Under the pieces are notes generated by a model. It did not search any database. It worked only from the letters and a program-made list of their open reading frames with translations, and was not told the origin of the DNA. The translations under genes and the position numbers were made by a program. A stretch of 64,000 nucleotides of DNA from Trichomonas vaginalis G3 (lineage: Eukaryota > Parabasalia > Trichomonadida > Trichomonadidae), in assembly GCF_026262505.1 (NCBI RefSeq), contig NC_067208.1:14207962-14271961 (forward strand), read 5' to 3'. Below, piece after piece: positions 54,726-64,000 of the stretch (its first letter is position 1; each line of letters starts with the position of its first letter).

Positions 54726-55128
54726 TCAATAATTCTCTAGTAACTTTTCTTCAAACCCTAACCATTATATTATATGTATAATGGAGAATAATTGCAAAGA
54801 AAGATAGCCGAATTTACTGGGTAGTTCTTGTGATGCGAAATAATTGCAAATTAACACCTAGTTTTAACAGCATCAATCTCTTTTTGCTCTCATTTAAATG
54901 CATTCGCACACTTTAATTTTGAAATATAAGAGTTTTGGAAATTATCAAATTTATCTGCTCAAATACTATAGATCTTCATAAGTGTTAATAGAATCATTAG
55001 CCTTACATATAGTGTTTAATATAATGATGCACATTATACTGGGATTCATTCCTTATTCATCTAGTTATTATAAGATTTACAACCCCATGAAAATTTAAAA
55101 TTTTGTCAAAAATAGTGAATGTACCTTT
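54726..55128 (+). mobile_element. non-autonomous DNA transposon E, copy 1 (3' end only)
   Basis: Matches the last 400 bp of copies 2 and 3, from TCAATAATTCTCTAGTAACT to the terminal TAGTGAATGTACCTTT. The 5' part is absent. It ends at 55128 and is followed by repeat R2. Confidence 0.8.
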
Positions 55129-55133
55129 GAATC

Positions 55134-55260
55134 CACACTAGAATATATTTAAATCAACTTTTAAAAAAGTTCGAATCCTGCGCATCTCACTTTTTAAATT
55201 TTCGAAAAGGAAAATTATATTCTCCTAAAATGAAAACAATTTTCCGAATTGACATCCTTA
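55134..55260 (+). repeat. repeat R2, copy 1
   Basis: 127 bp starting CACACTAGAATATATTTAAA and ending AATTGACATCCTTA. Inverted match at 58255-58381. Contains AAAGTTCGAATCCTGCGC, a tRNA B-box-like GTTCGAATCC, then a T-run. No full tRNA fold is present. Confidence 0.75.
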
Positions 55261-55510
55261 GTTATACTTTTTAAAATACGTTTTAAATCATAAATCATTT
55301 ATTTGAACAATTTTATGATTTTTATAAAAAAAATTAAATAGCCTATATCGAGTTTTTATATAAAGATATGTGCTTTTTATAACTAAATGATGAAAATATT
55401 ATTATTATCATTAAAAAATTCTTAATAATCAAATTAATTTTGATATTTTTTGTATAAAAATGTATTGTAAATTTAGTAAAAAGTAAAGGCGAGTAATATT
55501 TTATAAAGCT

Positions 55511-55684
55511 TTAGTCGTATTTCTTGAAGCCAAGAAGCTCAGCGCGTTCACGGAAGCATCTACGGCAAATGTTAAGGCGATACTGGCGGATAACACCACG
55601 GCGCTTGCCGCAGATACGGCAGGAGCGCTCGACGGAGCCCTTAGCGTTATCACGTGGGTGTTTTGGAACAAAGTCAACAGGCAT
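55511..55684 (-). CDS. RPS29: 40S ribosomal protein S29 (uS14)
   Basis: 57 residues: MPVDFVPKHPRDNAKGSVER, then SCRICGKRRGVIRQYRLNIC and RRCFRERAELLGFKKYD. The zinc-binding cysteines C22, C25, C40 and C43 and the GxxRxYxLNxCRxCFR core match eukaryotic S29, which is 56-57 residues long. It sits in the small-subunit head and binds 18S rRNA. It is too short for usual ORF cut-offs. The ATG is 9 bases after a CCTTT motif, consistent with a very short 5' leader. Intronless and apparently intact. Confidence 0.96.
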   Translation of the reverse strand: MPVDFVPKHPRDNAKGSVERSCRICGKRRGVIRQYRLNICRRCFRERAELLGFKKYD

Positions 55685-55719
55685 TAAAAAACAAAGGGTA
55701 AGAACTCAGCCAAACCGTT
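55685..55719 (-). promoter_or_regulatory. core promoter of RPS29 with CCTTT and AACGGTT motifs
   Basis: Reading upstream from the ATG: TTTTTTAA leader, CCTTT (55693-55697 on the complement), then AACGGTTT (55712-55719). T. vaginalis genes have been described with a CCTTT start-site motif and a Myb-bound ACGGTT-type motif just upstream. The fit is good but made from memory of those motifs. Confidence 0.6.
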
Positions 55720-55739
55720 TTGGAGTAGAACATTGGCTA

Positions 55740-56677
55740 TAGATTTTGATGATGGAGAAAGCAATAAAAAATAAAGAAAAACTTGATTATAAATGAATTA
55801 ATGGCCTATCATCAATCTAAAATATCAAAATCAAAATTTTTATAAATGAATTCATTTTTCGAAGGTATTTCGTAGATGATCTGCTTCCATTTCATATCTA
55901 GCCTCTTGATATGTGGAGATCGTATTCGAAACATACCATCAGATACAAAAATTTGATTTTAGGCGATTTATTTAAAGATATGTTTGCAATTTCAAGTTCA
56001 AAAGGGGTATAAATCTAGGCAATGATTTGACAAGTACAACAGCAACTCGAAAACATTCAAGACCCTGATATTTGTCAGTTTAAGAAGAAATCTGAGCAAC
56101 TATGAGTAGGCCTCAAATATGTGAGTGAGGTCTCTATTCAATTTTAGTTGATAATTGAATATTCAAAATTATTCAAATGAAATGATATTCAATTTCTTGG
56201 ATTGTTCCTATACATATAAATTGATAATTGATATGTGTTGTAACAAACTATAAAATTTGCTATTTTGAGATAAAATTCGTATAAATTTTTTGTTCACTCG
56301 TTTCGGTGAAGTGAAATAAAAAACTTGTTATTGAAAATTATATAGTATTTTTATATGAGTATGATTATCACTAAGGATGTCAATTTGGAAGAAAAGTGAG
56401 AAAATTCCTAAAATGCTAAAAATGAATTTTCCAAACGTATTTTTTTATCTCATTTTTTTGATTTTGAAAAAAATTTGGAGAGAAGATCTCTTCGTTTTTG
56501 AATTTTATCACGATGGTTTTAAAGTATATTAGACACATGTATTGATATTACTATTTTTGTATATTTTGAGAGAAAATCCCCAAAAAGTAAGAAAATCTAA
56601 GACGGTTTGAGAAAATATATAAACTATTGAAAATTTGAATTAAACTTCTAATTTGGAAAAAAGAAATTTGGAAAGAA
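55740..56677. other. intergenic AT-rich region
   Basis: No gene or RNA is visible. Fragment TAAGGATGTCAATTTGGAAG (about 56373-56392) resembles the end of repeat R2, so R2 may be the remnant of a wider repeat family. Confidence 0.55.
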
Positions 56678-58230
56678 AAAGGTACATTCACTAGGCGATA
56701 ACAGTAAAATGGGATGAAATAGGATAAATAGCATCCCTATATAGTGCCTATATTTATACGGGCCAAAAAATTTGGCTAGAGATTTGGCGAGTCAGAAAAC
56801 TTAGAAAATTGAGAGGGATTTTTATTTTTGAATTTTTTTTGGAAAGTTAAAATTGCGATTAAAAATCGATTTCCAGGAGAACTAAGCATCTCATCATATA
56901 TTTAAATCGATAAAATATTAAATAATAGTTGAATAGTATACAACGTGAAATTATGGCTGAATCGACAGAAAAAATGAACATATTTGACATTTTGAAAATT
57001 CATACGTTAGATGGTGACAGACTCATAAACTATACTTTAGCTAAGATTGATATATGGTTTCAACAACACATGGTTAAAATCGTAAAAATATTTTAGATTT
57101 CAAAAAGATATATATGGTAATATAATGGAACAGAGTCAACAAATAGCATGTTAAATATGTTATAATTAACTTTTTATTAGATCTAATAGTAGATATCGAA
57201 TGGTTTCCAGCTTTATGGTTAATTATTTTCTTTTCGAGCTTCTCTTTAACTGTTGTATTAAGGTTGTAAATTTTTGATGCTAGAAACTATGGAATCTTCT
57301 TTGCTGCTGCATTTTTCTTGAGAGTTCTTGCAATTTCGAATAGATCTGCGCATTGTATGAAATGGAGGCTTTAAAATATCTTGAAAACAGAATAGGAATG
57401 CTTACTTGTAAAGTCAGAGAGTTTCAAAATTGAGAGCAAGATTATCATCATAACTTTCGATTTTGCTGCGAAAAAGGAAGACAAGTAATTAACAAATCAT
57501 TTACTGTTGTTCATCAAAAGAAGAAAACTTTGATAACAACTAATGATGATAAAATCAAGCTATCTTTTAATATTTTAAATTGATAAGACATTCAAAATAT
57601 TTGAATGGTTTAAAATATTTTCTTTTAATTTCTATATAGATATTATCATGATTATATAATAAAATTTAAATTTTTATTCAAAAAGGCAATATTTCAAACT
57701 TTTAATTTCAAAAATCTTAATTCTGCAATAAGTGTATTTAATTGTAGCAAATTTAATGATCCTTCGTCATGCTTAGTTTGGAACCCATAAATTAATGATT
57801 TCTTCAAGTAAAATTCTGCATTATTTCAAAAGTCAATTCTCTAGTAACTTTTCTTCAAACCCTAACCATTATATTATATGTATAATGGAGAATAATGCAA
57901 AGAAAATAGCCGAATTTACTGGGTAGTTCTTGTGATGCGAAATAATTGCAAATTAACACCTAGTTTTAACAGCATCAATCTCTTTTTGCTCTCATTTAAA
58001 TGCATTCGCACACTTTAATTTTGAAATATAAGAGTTTTGGAAATTATCAAATTTATCTGCTCAAATACTATAGATCTTCATAAGTGTTAATAGAATCATT
58101 AGCCTTACATATAGTGTTTAATATAATGATGCACATTATACTGGGATTCATTCCTTATTCATCTAGTTATTATAAGATTTACAACCCCATGAAAATTTAA
58201 AATTTTGTCAAAAATAGTGAATGTGCCTTT
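56678..58230 (+). mobile_element. non-autonomous DNA transposon E, copy 2
   Basis: 1553 bp, begins AAAGGTACATTCACTA and ends TAGTGAATGTGCCTTT (16-bp TIRs, inverted). Flanked by GGAAAGAA on the left and ATGCTGAT on the right. Over its length it matches copy 3 (inverted). No transposase is visible. The family is uncertain: 8-bp targets are known for hAT and a few other groups. Confidence 0.85.
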
Positions 58231-59443
58231 ATGCTGATTAAAATAATGTGATAATAAGGATGTCAATTCGGAAAATTGTTTTCATTTTAGGAGAATATAA
58301 TTTTCCTTTTCGAAAATTTAAAAAATGTGACGCGCAGGACTCGAACTTTTTTAAAAGTTGATTTAAATATATTCTAGTGTGATTTCTAAGGATAATATCA
58401 TATTTAAAATAAGAATATACTAGTTTGGGTGGTATAATTTTTTCGATAAATTTGAGAGCTTGTACGTTTAGGGCATCAAAAGTGTCAATTCGCTCAGCGA
58501 AAGCTGAGCTAGCTTCGTTCTCGAAAGAATAGGGAAGGAGTGAAAGAGAGTGATACAGATGTTGACACATTCATATCATTTCAACAAATTTTGATCAAAT
58601 TGAAATGCAATGAAATTCAATTCACTTCATATCCTTCAGTCAGTACATTGACATCCTTCTACATCACAATGATAACTCGTATATCAATAGTTCTACAACT
58701 AACTCAGAAAAAACAAGATTTTTCCTTCCAGCTTACAGCTTTTAAAAAGTTTCGATGATAAAAATCACTCTACTCTTGTTTATCGATATGTTGTGATAGT
58801 AGGTAAACGTATTCTTATCGATATTAATAAAAATATTTTTACCAAAATCTGAACCAATTACAGAGTTAATCATAAAGTTTATGATAACTGTAATTACTTC
58901 ATCTTTGTTTTATATTTGAATAAACAATTTAATTTAATTTGCATAATTTTTTTTAGTTGAAAGACAGGAAATTTAGTTGAGTTTGTATTATTTTTATCGT
59001 TCAATTCATTGTATATGTGAGTGATCCAGATATTTAAGATATTTAGAAAAAATTTATTAATTTGATTAACAAATTTTAATCAAAATAGCAAAAATCTATT
59101 TGATATCTGTAAGCAAATAATAATTTCTATTTCAACCAAAATCACTTATTTTCATCTAAACGTATAAAATTGTCAATTTTATGAGAATAAATTTAAAATT
59201 TCATGAAATATAAAGGAGAGTAATATTTTTCAATTTTCTTTTTTTCTTTCTCTCAAATATTTTCTATTGGGAATTTTCTTGTTATCAAAAAATAATTTTA
59301 ATATTTGTTTATTTCATTACATACAATAAAATTTTAAAAACTCTATTTCTTCACAAGAAAATTTTTTTCCTTGATATGAAGAAACATTTTGTTCTCCATT
59401 TGATGCAGAGTCTAAATCTCGATTTTTGAATTTTCTTCTTTCC
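58231..59443. other. 1.2-kb segment inverted between two E copies
   Basis: Its ends are ATGCTGAT and TTCTTTCC, the complements of target octamers found outside copies 3 and 2 respectively. Contains R2 copy 2 and a CGCTCAGCGAAAGCTGAGCT hairpin (about 58490-58509). No convincing gene: a 110-codon frame at 58238-58570 runs through R2 and is probably spurious. Confidence 0.75.
58255..58381 (-). repeat. repeat R2, copy 2 (inverted)
   Basis: 127 bp matching 55134-55260 in reverse. The B-box-like word is GTTCGAGTCC here, followed by TGCGCGTCAC where copy 1 has TGCGCATCTC. Both are followed by a T-run. Confidence 0.8.
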
Positions 59444-61010
59444 AAAGGTATATTCACTATTTTTGACAAAATTTTAAATTTTCATGGGGTTGTAAATCTT
59501 ATAATAACTAGATGAATAAGGAATGAATCCCAGTATAATGTGCATCATTATATTAAACACTATATGTAAGGCTAATGATTCTATTAACACTTATGAAGAT
59601 CTATAGTATTTGAGCAGATAAATTTGATAATTTCCAAAACTCTTATATTTCAAAATTAAAGTGTGCGAATGCATTTAAATGAGAGCAAAAAGAGATTGAT
59701 GCTGTTAAAACTAGGTGTTAATTTGCAATTATTTCGCATCACAAGAACTACCCAGTAAATTCGGCTATCTTTCTTTGCAATTATTCTCCATTATACATAT
59801 AATATAATGGTTAGGGTTTGAAGAAAAGTTACTAGAGAATTATTGACTTTTGAAATAATGCAGAATTTTACTTGAAGAAATCATTAATTTATGGGTTCCA
59901 AATTGCTAAGCATGACGAAGGATCATTAAATTTGCTACAATTAAATACACTTATTGCAGAATTAAGATTTTTGAAATTAAAAGTTTGAAATATTGCCTTT
60001 TTGAATAAAAATTTAAATTTTATTATATAATCATGATAATATCTTATAGAAATTAAAAGAAAATATTTTAAACCATTCAAATATTTTGAATGTCTTATCA
60101 ATTTAAAATATTAAAAGATAGCTTGATTTTATCATCATTAGTTGTTATCAAAGTTTTCTTCTTTTGATGAACAACAGTAAATGATTTGTTAATTACTTGT
60201 CTTCCTTTTTCGCAGCAAAATCGAAAGTTATGATGATAATCTTGCTCTCAATTTTGAAACTCTCTGATTTACAAGTAAGCATTCCTATTCTGTTTTCAAG
60301 ATATTTTAAAGCCTCCATTTCATACAATGCGCAGATCTATTCGAAATTGCAAGAACTCTCAAGAAAAATGCAGCAGCAAAGAAGATTCCATAGTTTCTAG
60401 CATCAAAAATTTACAACCTTAATACAACAGTTAAAGAGAAGCTCGAAAAGAAAATAATTAACCATAAAGCTGGAAACCATTCGATATCTACTATTAGATC
60501 TAATAAAAAGTTAATTATAACATATTTAACATGCTATTTGTTGACTCTGTTCCATTATATTACCATATATATCTTTTTGAAATCTAAAATATTTTTACGA
60601 TTTTAACCATGTGTTGTTGAAACCATATATCAATCTTAGCTAAAGTATAGTTTATGAGTCTGTCACCATCTAACGTATGAATTTTCAAAAATGTCAAATA
60701 TGTTCATTTTTTCTGTCGATTCAGCCATAATTTCACGTTGTTATACTATTCAACTATTATTTAATATTTTTATCGATTTAAATATATGATGAGATGCTTA
60801 GTTCTCCTGGAAATCGATTTTTAATCGCAATTTTAACTTTCCAAAAAAAATTCAAAAATAAAAATCCCTCTCAATTTTCTAAGTTTTCTGACTCGCCAAA
60901 TCTCTAGCCAAATTTTTTTGGCCCGTATAAATATTGTTAGGCACTATATAGGGATGCTATTTATCCTATTTCATCCCATTTTACTGTTATCGCCTAGTGA
61001 ATGTACCTTT
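59444..61010 (-). mobile_element. non-autonomous DNA transposon E, copy 3 (inverted)
   Basis: 1567 bp, inverted relative to copy 2 and very similar. Flanked on the left by TTCTTTCC and on the right by ATCAGCAT. Its TIR reads AAAGGTATATTCACTA on one end and AAAGGTACATTCACTA on the other. Confidence 0.85.
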
Positions 61011-61070
61011 ATCAGCATTTCCAATCTATTTAAATTTGAATAGGTCAATGTCAAAAAAAATTAATAAATA

Positions 61071-62942
61071 ATGAATACAATGAAAGGCATAGATTTAGAT
61101 GAAGTATTTCCTTTTATTGATCCAAATCCCGCTTTTGAAGCCGATATTCTTAAAAGAGCTAAAATCCAGTTAGATTCTGCTAAAACATTTGGTGCAATTT
61201 CAGATTTAATGGCAAGTTTAGCTCGGCACTTCTCGGCAATTCAAAATGAATTAGCCCAACTCGTTAAAAGTCTCAGTATCCTTAATGTTGAAGATCCATA
61301 CACAAGCTTACTCGAAAACTTCAGTCAAATGTTCAACATTTGGGGTCGCCAGTTCGTTTCCCAATCAAATCTTTCATTGCAAATCATCAGAACAGTTGTT
61401 CTTCCAAACATCGAAAAACTAAACACAGATTATCAAGAACAAATAAATCATTACGGTAGAAGTGCGGAAAATCTCGGTGTCTTTGAGAAGAAGAACAAAG
61501 CAGAAGATGCTTCATCTGCTGAGACTGCTTTTATTAAAGCAGCTATCTCCAGATCTGGACATTTGTATTCTTTACATAATCAAGTTACGTTAGCTGAGAA
61601 AACCAGCTCAAGAGCAGTTTCCTTAGCAATTGCTCAATTTATCACGCTTACAGCCAACTTAATGAGCCAATATATCACAGAAAATCGCAATACAATCTTA
61701 TTTACTCAGAATTCCGTCTTCGAAATGCAATCAGCCGTTAAGCTCCTACTCCTTCAGCGCATCGGATCCGATCCTGATAACAACCCAGCAACAACTGCTT
61801 CATCGACTTATTGGGATATGCGTTTCTCAGCAAACTCTCCAACGGTTGAAGATCTTACAAAGCCTGCCGGATCCGTCTGGGTCAAAGAGGCTCATCCGAT
61901 TCGCTCATCTGTTTGGACAAGGAAGTATTTGACGTTCGAAGATTCATTGCTTGTTGCACATAAGATTTCGGATGATGACCAAGACAAACAATGGCTACTC
62001 CCTCTTGTTACAGTTACACCACTCGATAAAACCCGTCGTTTCGCTTTTAAGATCCAATCTCCTCAAGAACTCATCGAAATACAAGCTCTTTCTAAACTGG
62101 ATATGGAAGAATGGCTTACGGTCTTTACAAACCATAACTTCAAAGTACTCGGACAAGAAGAGAACAAAGCATCTAAGAAATGTTGCGATTGCGGAGCTTC
62201 TGATGCCACATGGATCTCTCTTAACTGGGCCTGTGACCTCTGCCTTAAATGTTCCGGCAGCCATCGTCACATGTCAACGACGAATTCGAAGATCAGATCT
62301 ATTACATTGGATAAACTCTCTCCTATGGTCGTAGACATGATGACAGAATTGGAGGGAGACTGTAACAGGCTCTTGCTCGCGAAGACTCCAAAGGATAAAA
62401 TCAATTCCAGATCAGAAGACACCGTAAGAGACCAATACATCACTCGCAAGTACGTAAACTTCGAATGGGCTTCATCTGAACCTGTTCCAGACCCATTCAC
62501 CACAATTTTGAATCATAATATTCACGCTCTTTTCCACGCCGCTCATTTTGGAAAAATCGATGAACTCGACCAAGGAATAACACCTCTACATGCTGCATGT
62601 TCGATCGGCGATAAGAATGCCGTTTGTCTTTTGACTTATTGCGTTCAATCAATGAACGTAAGGGATCCAAGAGGCTGGACGCCGCTTTGTTATGCAGTAT
62701 TCTTCCAACACGTAGAGATTATTCAGTTCTTGCTCGCAAACGGCGCGGATGCAAAGGATGTCGGTATAAATCTGTACCAACTCGCCATAGCAACAAAGAA
62801 TATGAAGGTCGCAAGAATGATTCTCATCGTTGCCAACCCATTGAGAAACGATGAGAACGTTTTCCAGCCAATTACCCTCAAATACGCTCCTCCAGGAACT
62901 CCTGAAAACTACAAGTTGATACTCAAGCCTACTACAACTTGA
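61071..62942 (+). CDS. BAR-PH-ArfGAP-ankyrin protein (ACAP/AGAP-type)
   Basis: 623 residues. An all-helical BAR-like region at about 1-240 is followed by a PH domain at about 267-357 (GSVWVKEAHPIRSSVWTRKY, ending DMEEWLTVFTNH). The ArfGAP zinc finger is at about 365-485, with C371, C374, C391, C394 and the arginine finger in SGSHRHM (R399). Ankyrin repeats follow at about 520-590 (GITPLHAACSIGDKNAVCLL, RGWTPLCYAVFFQHVEIIQF). It should stimulate GTP hydrolysis by Arf on membranes during vesicle traffic. The order of domains is that of ACAP proteins. Starts at 61071, with a second ATG three codons later. Intronless and apparently whole. Confidence 0.92.
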   Translation: MNTMKGIDLDEVFPFIDPNPAFEADILKRAKIQLDSAKTFGAISDLMASLARHFSAIQNELAQLVKSLSILNVEDPYTSLLENFSQMFNIWGRQFVSQSNLSLQIIRTVVLPNIEKLNTDYQEQINHYGRSAENLGVFEKKNKAEDASSAETAFIKAAISRSGHLYSLHNQVTLAEKTSSRAVSLAIAQFITLTANLMSQYITENRNTILFTQNSVFEMQSAVKLLLLQRIGSDPDNNPATTASSTYWDMRFSANSPTVEDLTKPAGSVWVKEAHPIRSSVWTRKYLTFEDSLLVAHKISDDDQDKQWLLPLVTVTPLDKTRRFAFKIQSPQELIEIQALSKLDMEEWLTVFTNHNFKVLGQEENKASKKCCDCGASDATWISLNWACDLCLKCSGSHRHMSTTNSKIRSITLDKLSPMVVDMMTELEGDCNRLLLAKTPKDKINSRSEDTVRDQYITRKYVNFEWASSEPVPDPFTTILNHNIHALFHAAHFGKIDELDQGITPLHAACSIGDKNAVCLLTYCVQSMNVRDPRGWTPLCYAVFFQHVEIIQFLLANGADAKDVGINLYQLAIATKNMKVARMILIVANPLRNDENVFQPITLKYAPPGTPENYKLILKPTTT

Positions 62943-63502
62943 ATTTTATAACTGTTGTTTTTATTTTTTATTTTTTTGCTTAGATTTTTCTCTCAGAGTA
63001 TTTTTCTTCATCCTTTTTGAATTTGATATATCGTAAAAATATATATTCGGTTATATATTCAATTTCATTCATCTTTTTTTGTTTTATTTCAACCAGAAAA
63101 ATAAATACCAAGCTTCTTAAACTGAATATACATATATTATTAGATTCATATAAAGAGCTTAACTTATGGGCTCTAGGTTCATAGTTTATTCTTCAAAATG
63201 AATTTCATCGAAAAATTGATTTAGCTGTTTGATTTTATAATGAATCATATACAAGAACATTTTATATATGATGTATCTTATGTTTTGTTTAACTTTGCCA
63301 ACATTTTTTAATAAAATATTCTATATCATGTGATACCCATCAAAATCCCTTAAGATATATATTTTAGGTTTTGATAATAAATATATGCAAGAGCAAATAT
63401 GGTTGAATTTACAAACAAAATCTCATATTTAAAACATACAATAAAAATCATAGTTAATAAATAAAAATACATATCTATAAATAAATACAACATATATAAA
63501 GA
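62943..63502. other. intergenic region between convergent genes
   Basis: AT-rich spacer between the ArfGAP gene and the leftward ARM-like gene, with several TAAA and AATAAA-like sites that could serve both 3' ends. No gene is seen. Confidence 0.6.
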
Positions 63503-64000
63503 TCATTCTATCTGAAGAACGCCTGATTTCAAGATCTCAAAGATCTCTTTGACGCTCTTCTTTTGCTGTGGGTCGTTGACTTTGGATAAAGCGCTCACTA
63601 TGTTAAGTTTGAGGCAGAGGTTCTGTTGAGATTCGTATTTAAGGAGGCATTTGATGATTTTCAAGCAAGGATCCAAACAAAGGCCGTCTGAGATTAATTG
63701 GAGCATGTGTTTCGTCAGATCTTCATATGCTGGTGAATCATGCTCGTTTATAAACCTCATAAGCGTTGGAACTACAAATGCTATGAAATCTTCTTGTTTT
63801 GTTGAGCAGATCGCATTAATAATGTGTTGCAGACAGCCAACATCAATAAGTTTTTGAGTAAAAGCTGGATTTGGAGGAAGAAATACAATAACCCAGCAAA
63901 CAGAAAGGAAACTATCGGTATTTGAGGCCAGAACAACAGAGTGAAGGTAAGAAAAGATCTTAGGATGAGTGAAATAAGCGTTTCTGAGCTTGTCATCCTT
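63503..64000 (-). CDS. ARM/HEAT-repeat protein (importin-alpha-like), 3' part
   Basis: Open frame of 166 codons, entering from beyond the right edge and stopping at 63503. Successive helical pairs are visible: LSVCWVIVFLPPNPAFTQKL, IDVGCLQHIINAICSTKQED, FVVPTLMRFINEHDSPAYED and KIIKCLLKYESQQNLCLKLN. The pattern is that of armadillo repeats and is similar to importin-alpha, but the acidic/basic termini of importin-alpha are not visible here. Nuclear import adaptor is one possibility. Convergent with the ArfGAP gene. The start lies outside the window. Confidence 0.7.
   Translation of the reverse strand, partial: KDDKLRNAYFTHPKIFSYLHSVVLASNTDSFLSVCWVIVFLPPNPAFTQKLIDVGCLQHIINAICSTKQEDFIAFVVPTLMRFINEHDSPAYEDLTKHMLQLISDGLCLDPCLKIIKCLLKYESQQNLCLKLNIVSALSKVNDPQQKKSVKEIFEILKSGVLQIE

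Noticed and set aside
55524-55742. Forward 72-codon Arg-rich frame over the S29 locus
   Set aside because: Antisense shadow. The reverse strand encodes S29 with all four zinc-binding cysteines.
58300-58350. tRNA gene at the B-box-like word in R2
   Set aside because: The T-arm stem and acceptor cannot pair and no A-box or anticodon arm lies at a suitable distance.
58238-58570. 110-codon leftward frame next to E copy 2
   Set aside because: Part of it is encoded by repeat R2 and it spans a hairpin. No recognisable domain.
60197-60400. 67-codon frame within E copy 3
   Set aside because: It has no counterpart of the same length and quality in copy 2 and shows no transposase motif.

Overview
The window looks like a chromosome segment of a trichomonad protist, most likely Trichomonas vaginalis. 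The host genes are intronless and AT-rich with short spacers: an RRM protein, an Sfi1/IQ-like protein, ribosomal protein S29, a BAR-PH-ArfGAP-ankyrin protein and an ARM-repeat protein. The S29 gene has a CCTTT motif and an AACGGTT motif just upstream of its ATG, like the core promoter motifs described for T. vaginalis. Mutator-like transposons and Mavericks (Polintons) are both known to be very abundant in that genome. The species call is inference.

Layout. (1) 1-5481: edge of a small ORF, then two host genes. (2) 5482-54242: a three-level nest. A Mutator-like element (MULE, about 2.65 kb of its own sequence, long TIRs, FLYWCH/FAR1-like plus DDE transposase) carries Polinton A (6319-52426) in its transposase gene. 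A has 81-bp TIRs with AG...CT ends and a perfect 6-bp target duplication, TATGGA. Polinton A is itself entered at 15764-38175 by Polinton B (22.4 kb, 248-bp TIRs about 99% identical, target duplication ATGAC), which lies inside A's packaging-ATPase gene. Order of events: MULE, then A, then B. (3) 54243-61070: a GC-rich palindromic tandem repeat, the S29 gene, and three copies of a 1.5-kb non-autonomous DNA transposon. Two of these copies are inverted and appear to have recombined, flipping the 1.2 kb between them. (4) 61071-64000: the ArfGAP gene and the 3' part of an ARM-like gene.

Both Polintons are fossils with several broken genes each (roughly ten to twenty breaks per element). Recognisable parts are double jelly-roll major capsid protein, candidate penton-like proteins, an A32-like packaging ATPase, protein-primed PolB (B), a D5-like helicase (A), rve integrase, collagen-like tail-fibre proteins with a phage-type collar domain, KilA-N proteins and a D12-class adenine methyltransferase (A). 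The capsid genes of A and B are very divergent, but a KilA-N gene and a 312/313-codon gene are nearly identical between them.

The strongest candidate for something undescribed is a family of 13 repeats with the palindromic core GTTAGATCTAAC. In both elements every copy to the left of the 312/313-codon gene points one way and every copy to the right points the other way. Around it are locus-specific tandem repeats, stem-conserved hairpins, and tiny GC hairpins placed inside coding regions. The core contains GATC, the classic target of the methyltransferase family that A encodes.
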